Made by a program: the position numbers and the translations under genes
Notes under the pieces: generated by a model
What the model saw: only the letters and a program-made list of their open reading frames with translations
Database searches by the model: none
What the model was told of the DNA's origin: nothing
Shown here: piece after piece, positions 60,597-64,000 of the stretch
Layout: each line of letters opens with the position of its first letter
Position numbering within the stretch: position 1 is the first letter of the stretch
From: Globodera rostochiensis
Lineage: Eukaryota; Nematoda; Chromadorea; Rhabditida; Heteroderidae
Length of the DNA stretch: 64,000 nucleotides
Reading direction: 5' to 3'
NCBI GenBank assembly: GCA_018350325.1
Contig: JAEVLN010000033.1
Location: 248,001-312,000 of the forward strand

Positions 60597-61861
60597 AATA
60601 CAAAATCAATATACCCTTATAATATATGAAAAAGATAAATATAAGCTTTTAAACTTTTTTTTGTTTCTAAAATTAAACCTAATATTTAAAATAAAAAAGG
60701 TCAATTAAAAGCAAAAATCACTTAAGTTAAAAATGTTCAATCTATCAAAAGCTTGAAATGTATTATTGCTCGGTGACGATGCAAACACTTAATAATATAT
60801 TACTAAACTATTTTGACATTTAGTTTTGCTTTATAGTAGAAGCAAATAAACATCTTAAATACAAGAACTGTATGAAGAACATTTTAAGCTGATTATCCGA
60901 TTAATATTAAAAACTCGACTACTATTTTAATATTAATAGAATCAACGAAATGTTTTTTAAATTCTAAAAAATATATTCAATAAAATATATTTAAACCAAT
61001 AAACACTTCAAGATTATATTATGTATTGGTGGACGCTCAAAAATAGTTAAACGTCAACATGCGACTAATTTGTAAACGCCAGGAGACAAGAGGAAAAAAC
61101 AGAACAAAGCAAGAATAGTTGAGCCCCTCATTCAATATACATAATTAAACTCTAAAAATAAAAACCAATGCATAGTCTAAAATAGCAAATTTCAATATTA
61201 TAGAAACAAAAATTCGTCTGTTAAAAATTTTTAAAATTTCCAAGTCTCTTCTAAAACAAGTATAATAGTTCAAAAATAAGCATTTATTAAGGAAAAAATA
61301 TTTAATTGTGCAATTGATTGTGTTTTAAAAGTGCAATTAAAGCATAAGATTTAACGGTAAAATTATATATAAAGAAATTGATTATTTTATCATGATACAC
61401 AAAAGATATTTTTTTACGCGTCCATTTCCCCGATTGGTTTAGCACATTGTGCGGTCAATCCTCGTAATTCCGGCACTCTTTAATCGACATTAAACTTATA
61501 AAATAAAAATTTAAATAAGCGTCCAGTGATCATTTTAAAATAAAGGTAATTTGCAAAAAAAAAAAGAATCGTATTTCTTTTTAAACATACTAAATACTTG
61601 CAACGATCATGAGAAAATAAACCAAACTAATAAATAATACTAAGTAAATATTAGAGATTTAGTTTTGAATAATAAATATGTATGAAAATGTTGTTAGAAA
61701 AAACGCATACCCTAATTTTGTCAATGAAATATTATGAAAGTTGCTTGGTTATTTTTAATTTCTGCTAATTTGAAAAATTGTAGTCGATAAATTAACACCA
61801 AAAAACTAATGCATTCATTTAATATATTAAAAAATAATAGTTATTATTAAAAGCCAAGACA

Positions 61862-61902
61862 CTTTCCGCTTATGTTGCGAGCTCCTGCACCCCACAACTA
61901 CA
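61862..61902 (+). other. Small exon-like island with consensus donor
   Basis: LSAYVASSCTPQLQ is encoded up to CTACA|gtgagt, a strong donor. It is GC-rich within A/T background. A candidate exon end; acceptor not identified. Confidence 0.3.
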
Positions 61903-62513
61903 GTGAGTGATGAAACCGCATACGCAAGTTTAAAATTAAAATGCATGTGTTAAGCAAAAGCTATTTATTGAAGAACTAATGTTATGCTATATGAAAGAAT
62001 GAGACAAAACTTTCTACGCTATTACTTTTTTCTTTGTAGTGAAGATTTGTCGTAGTCGTCGAAATATTTATAAAATATTCAGCAAAAATTGCAAATTTGC
62101 GTAGAATAAAAATCCAAGATAAAGGGCGTTGAACTGGTTTGTTTAAATCAAATTGTCAAATAAAAATTTTAAAACTTCCAGCATTAAATAAAAATCTGAG
62201 CAATTTATTTAATTAATAGTGGGACTTATAGCATTTACAATTAATTAAAAAAACCACTTGAAAACTTTTTGAGGATCTCAAAGAGAAAAACAACATTATT
62301 TTTTCTATCGAAAGAATGAGTCTATTATTACATAATTTTAGATAAATAAAATAAAAAATGTGAAAAAGAATTTATGTGTGCTATTTAAATGCAAAGAGTC
62401 ATGGTAAGATCATACTGAATTTAAGTTGGCTGATAAACGAATAAATAAGCAATATTTTAAATTAATGTAATAACTGTTAAAATTAAACTAAATCATAAAT
62501 ATTATATTTGCAG

Positions 62514-62609
62514 TTATTTCTACTGCCCACCAATGGATGTCCTGCGTGTTTTAATGTTATTGTGACAAATCTGGCTTGGCACGGATACGAATTTTCGTAT
62601 AAAATTTAA
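62514..62609 (+). other. Strong terminal exon candidate with CPAC, 31 codons
   Basis: A textbook acceptor (atatttgcag) precedes LFLLPTNGCPACFNVIVTNL and AWHGYEFSYKI, then TAA. The CPAC is a CxxC motif as in metal-binding or thiol-redox sites, but the fragment is too short to assign. It is among the clearest coding islands of the window. Confidence 0.45.
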
Positions 62610-62772
62610 AGCATATTTTATCAGATGCGAATGAGCTGAGCCCAGTAAATTAAATAAATAAGGCGCAAAGGTCATGATGTGAATAAGCAAAAATATATTA
62701 TATAATAAAAATGAAAAAAATTAATTCGTTGTATAATAATTTAGTTAAAATAAAATATAAAAACAGTTCTAA

Positions 62773-63686
62773 TCAGGCATGGACACGGTTACCCGTAACC
62801 GCGGTTATCCGCGGTTAACCGCGGTTACCCGCGGTTAACGGTTATGGAATTTAAAAGGTCACGGTTACGGGCGGTTAACGGTTATGAGATTTTGAGGGCG
62901 GGCGGTTACGGTCGCTTAACGGTTATGACCTCTAAAACCGCGGTTAACCGTCGTATCCGTTATTTTTTGGCTGCTGAGGATTGAGATGATTTGCCTTATA
63001 ATTTGTTTGACTTTTATTCACATTTCACCAAATTACCTTATCGATCCAATGGCTTAATGGTGAAACTCTTCGACTGATTTTATTTGTTCTAGGTTCTAGC
63101 CCCATCCGCTGTAATCTTTTATTTGCATTTTAATATCCCTCCTTTTTAGTATTCTTACAATTTTTTACAAAAATTTTAGCTATAAAAAGTAAAATTCTAA
63201 GTGTTTACATAAATAATTAGTGCATTTTAAAACGTTCAATCACCTAAATTTGACAATTTTCTTAGCATAAGTCGGTAAATATTCAATTTTTTTCTCTCGG
63301 CGGCGCCTATCGGCACCGCCGAACCCCCACACCGCCCAAAAAATATTTTATAAATCTAAAGCGCAAAAAACACAGAAAAAATTTCTCTGCCCGGTCGCGC
63401 TTTGTTAGATTTTAATCATGAAAGTGTTAGAAAGAGATTTAAAAATTTTATTCATTGACAAAATCTGATAAAAACACTTGTTAAGTTCAATACACATCAA
63501 TTTTGATTTAATTTTAGAAGGACGCCACATCACGATCGGAAAAAAATAGTTTTGAAAAATCGATTGTTCAAAATCTGGAAAACTTTATTGATTTTTTTAA
63601 ATAATGCGGTTAACCGCGGATAACCGCGGGCGGTTAACGGTTATGAGATTTTGAGGACGGGCGGTTACGGGCGGTTAACGGTTATG
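62773..63686. mobile_element. Element built of GCGGTTAACGGTTATG repeats, 914 bp
   Basis: Both ends are arrays of GCGGTTAACGGTTATGAG-like words in direct and inverted form, with a central AT-rich part that carries the GC-rich hairpin (about 63298-63322, CGGCGGCGCC TATC GGCACCGCCG). The flanks share AGTTCTAA (62765-62772 and 63687-63694), a possible 8-bp target duplication. The ends TCAGGCATGGACACGG and CATAACCGTTAACCG (inverted) match only loosely, so hAT-like membership is tentative. Confidence 0.55.
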
Positions 63687-64000
63687 AGTTCTAACAGCAA
63701 GTAAAATTTATTATTTATTATATCAAATAAATTTTACTTATTAAAGTTAAAGATCATTATCGTGAGATGATCAAAGTATAATTTAACTAATAACCATTTT
63801 TTAAATAAAGTGAAATAAACTAATGCTGAAATATCACTAGAAATTCATTAATTTTTTTAAATAATTAAAAATTTTTTACGAACAATTAGGAAAAAAATAA
63901 AGAGTTTAAATCACGATAAATTAATAAAACATAACTATCTATGAATGATTAGCTCATATAAATTATTCAAAAATTAAAATGCTTGAAGATTTCTAAGCTG

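Larger units (their letters stand above)
50530..64000. other. AT-rich right block with plus-strand islands
   Basis: The same character as the left block: long A/T-rich spans with short exon-like islands, mainly on the + strand. The best are listed. Others are 51060-51140 (DKERDSDKSELMELTH, with a decayed copy near 59500-59580), 51833-51899 (LRNCPLLVCSTFYKNDK), 51941-52008 (KLRASKHHIKAPYRCSS, ending at a GT) and 61050-61135 (NVNMRLICKRQETRGKN). Stretches such as 53.6-54.9, 58.0-60.0 and 63.7-64.0 kb hold nothing I can name. Confidence 0.4.

Noticed and set aside
63043..63115. tRNA-like segment (TGGCTTAATGG A-box-like and GGTTCTAGCCC B-box-like words)
   Set aside because: The two boxes are spaced plausibly, but the acceptor and T stems do not pair and no anticodon arm can be drawn. 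At best a tRNA-derived repeat relic inside the GGTTAACGGTTA element.

Overview
The window looks like nematode nuclear DNA, most likely from a plant-parasitic (tylenchid-type) worm. This is inferred, with no database search. Four reasons: a tandem array of Srsx-like serpentine chemoreceptors, a MATH-BTB gene, very short GT-AG introns (about 41-110 bp), and a decayed fragment resembling the F-box-associated families of cyst nematodes. The sequence is very AT-rich, and real exons stand out as short islands of higher GC. I saw no rRNA, confident tRNA, CRISPR array or bacterial-style operon.

Layout. (1) 1-22.6 kb is AT-rich and holds many short exon-like islands, mostly on the + strand, plus diverged segmental duplications (about 9.2-14.2 kb against 19.0-22.5 kb). 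No complete gene could be assembled there. (2) 22.6-24.1 kb holds decayed transposon-like sequence and the left arm of a large inverted repeat. (3) 24.3-36.6 kb is the core. It has four complete seven-exon Srsx-like GPCR genes (357, 324, 341 and 358 aa), three on the minus strand and the fourth diverging on the + strand. Every splice junction is canonical and every frame closes. A partial two-exon gene of unknown function lies between the second and third. (4) 36.4-37.8 kb is the right arm of the inverted repeat, which shares the receptor's last exon. (5) 38.8-39.1 kb is the F-box-associated-like pseudogene, and 39.4-39.9 kb is a third copy of the GC-rich repeat. (6) 40.0-42.1 kb (minus) is a nine-exon MATH-MATH-BTB gene that lacks the end of its BTB domain and carries a hAT-like MITE in intron 7. 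(7) 42.2-50.5 kb holds hAT-like and foldback elements and AT-rich DNA with minus-strand exon-like islands. (8) 50.5-64 kb is AT-rich again, with mostly plus-strand islands, a Harbinger-like transposase fragment and a GGTTAACGGTTA repeat element.

How it fits together. The receptor genes form a locally duplicated chemosensory cluster. Exons 2-3 are nearly identical among the three minus-strand copies while exons 4-7 have diverged. The last exon of the outermost minus gene instead matches the oppositely oriented gene through the inverted repeat. An upstream block of about 250-300 bp has duplicated with each minus-strand unit. The MATH-BTB gene would encode a cullin-3 substrate adaptor if intact. 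Several non-autonomous hAT-like elements with ideal 8-bp target duplications sit around these genes, and most share a GC-rich hairpin.
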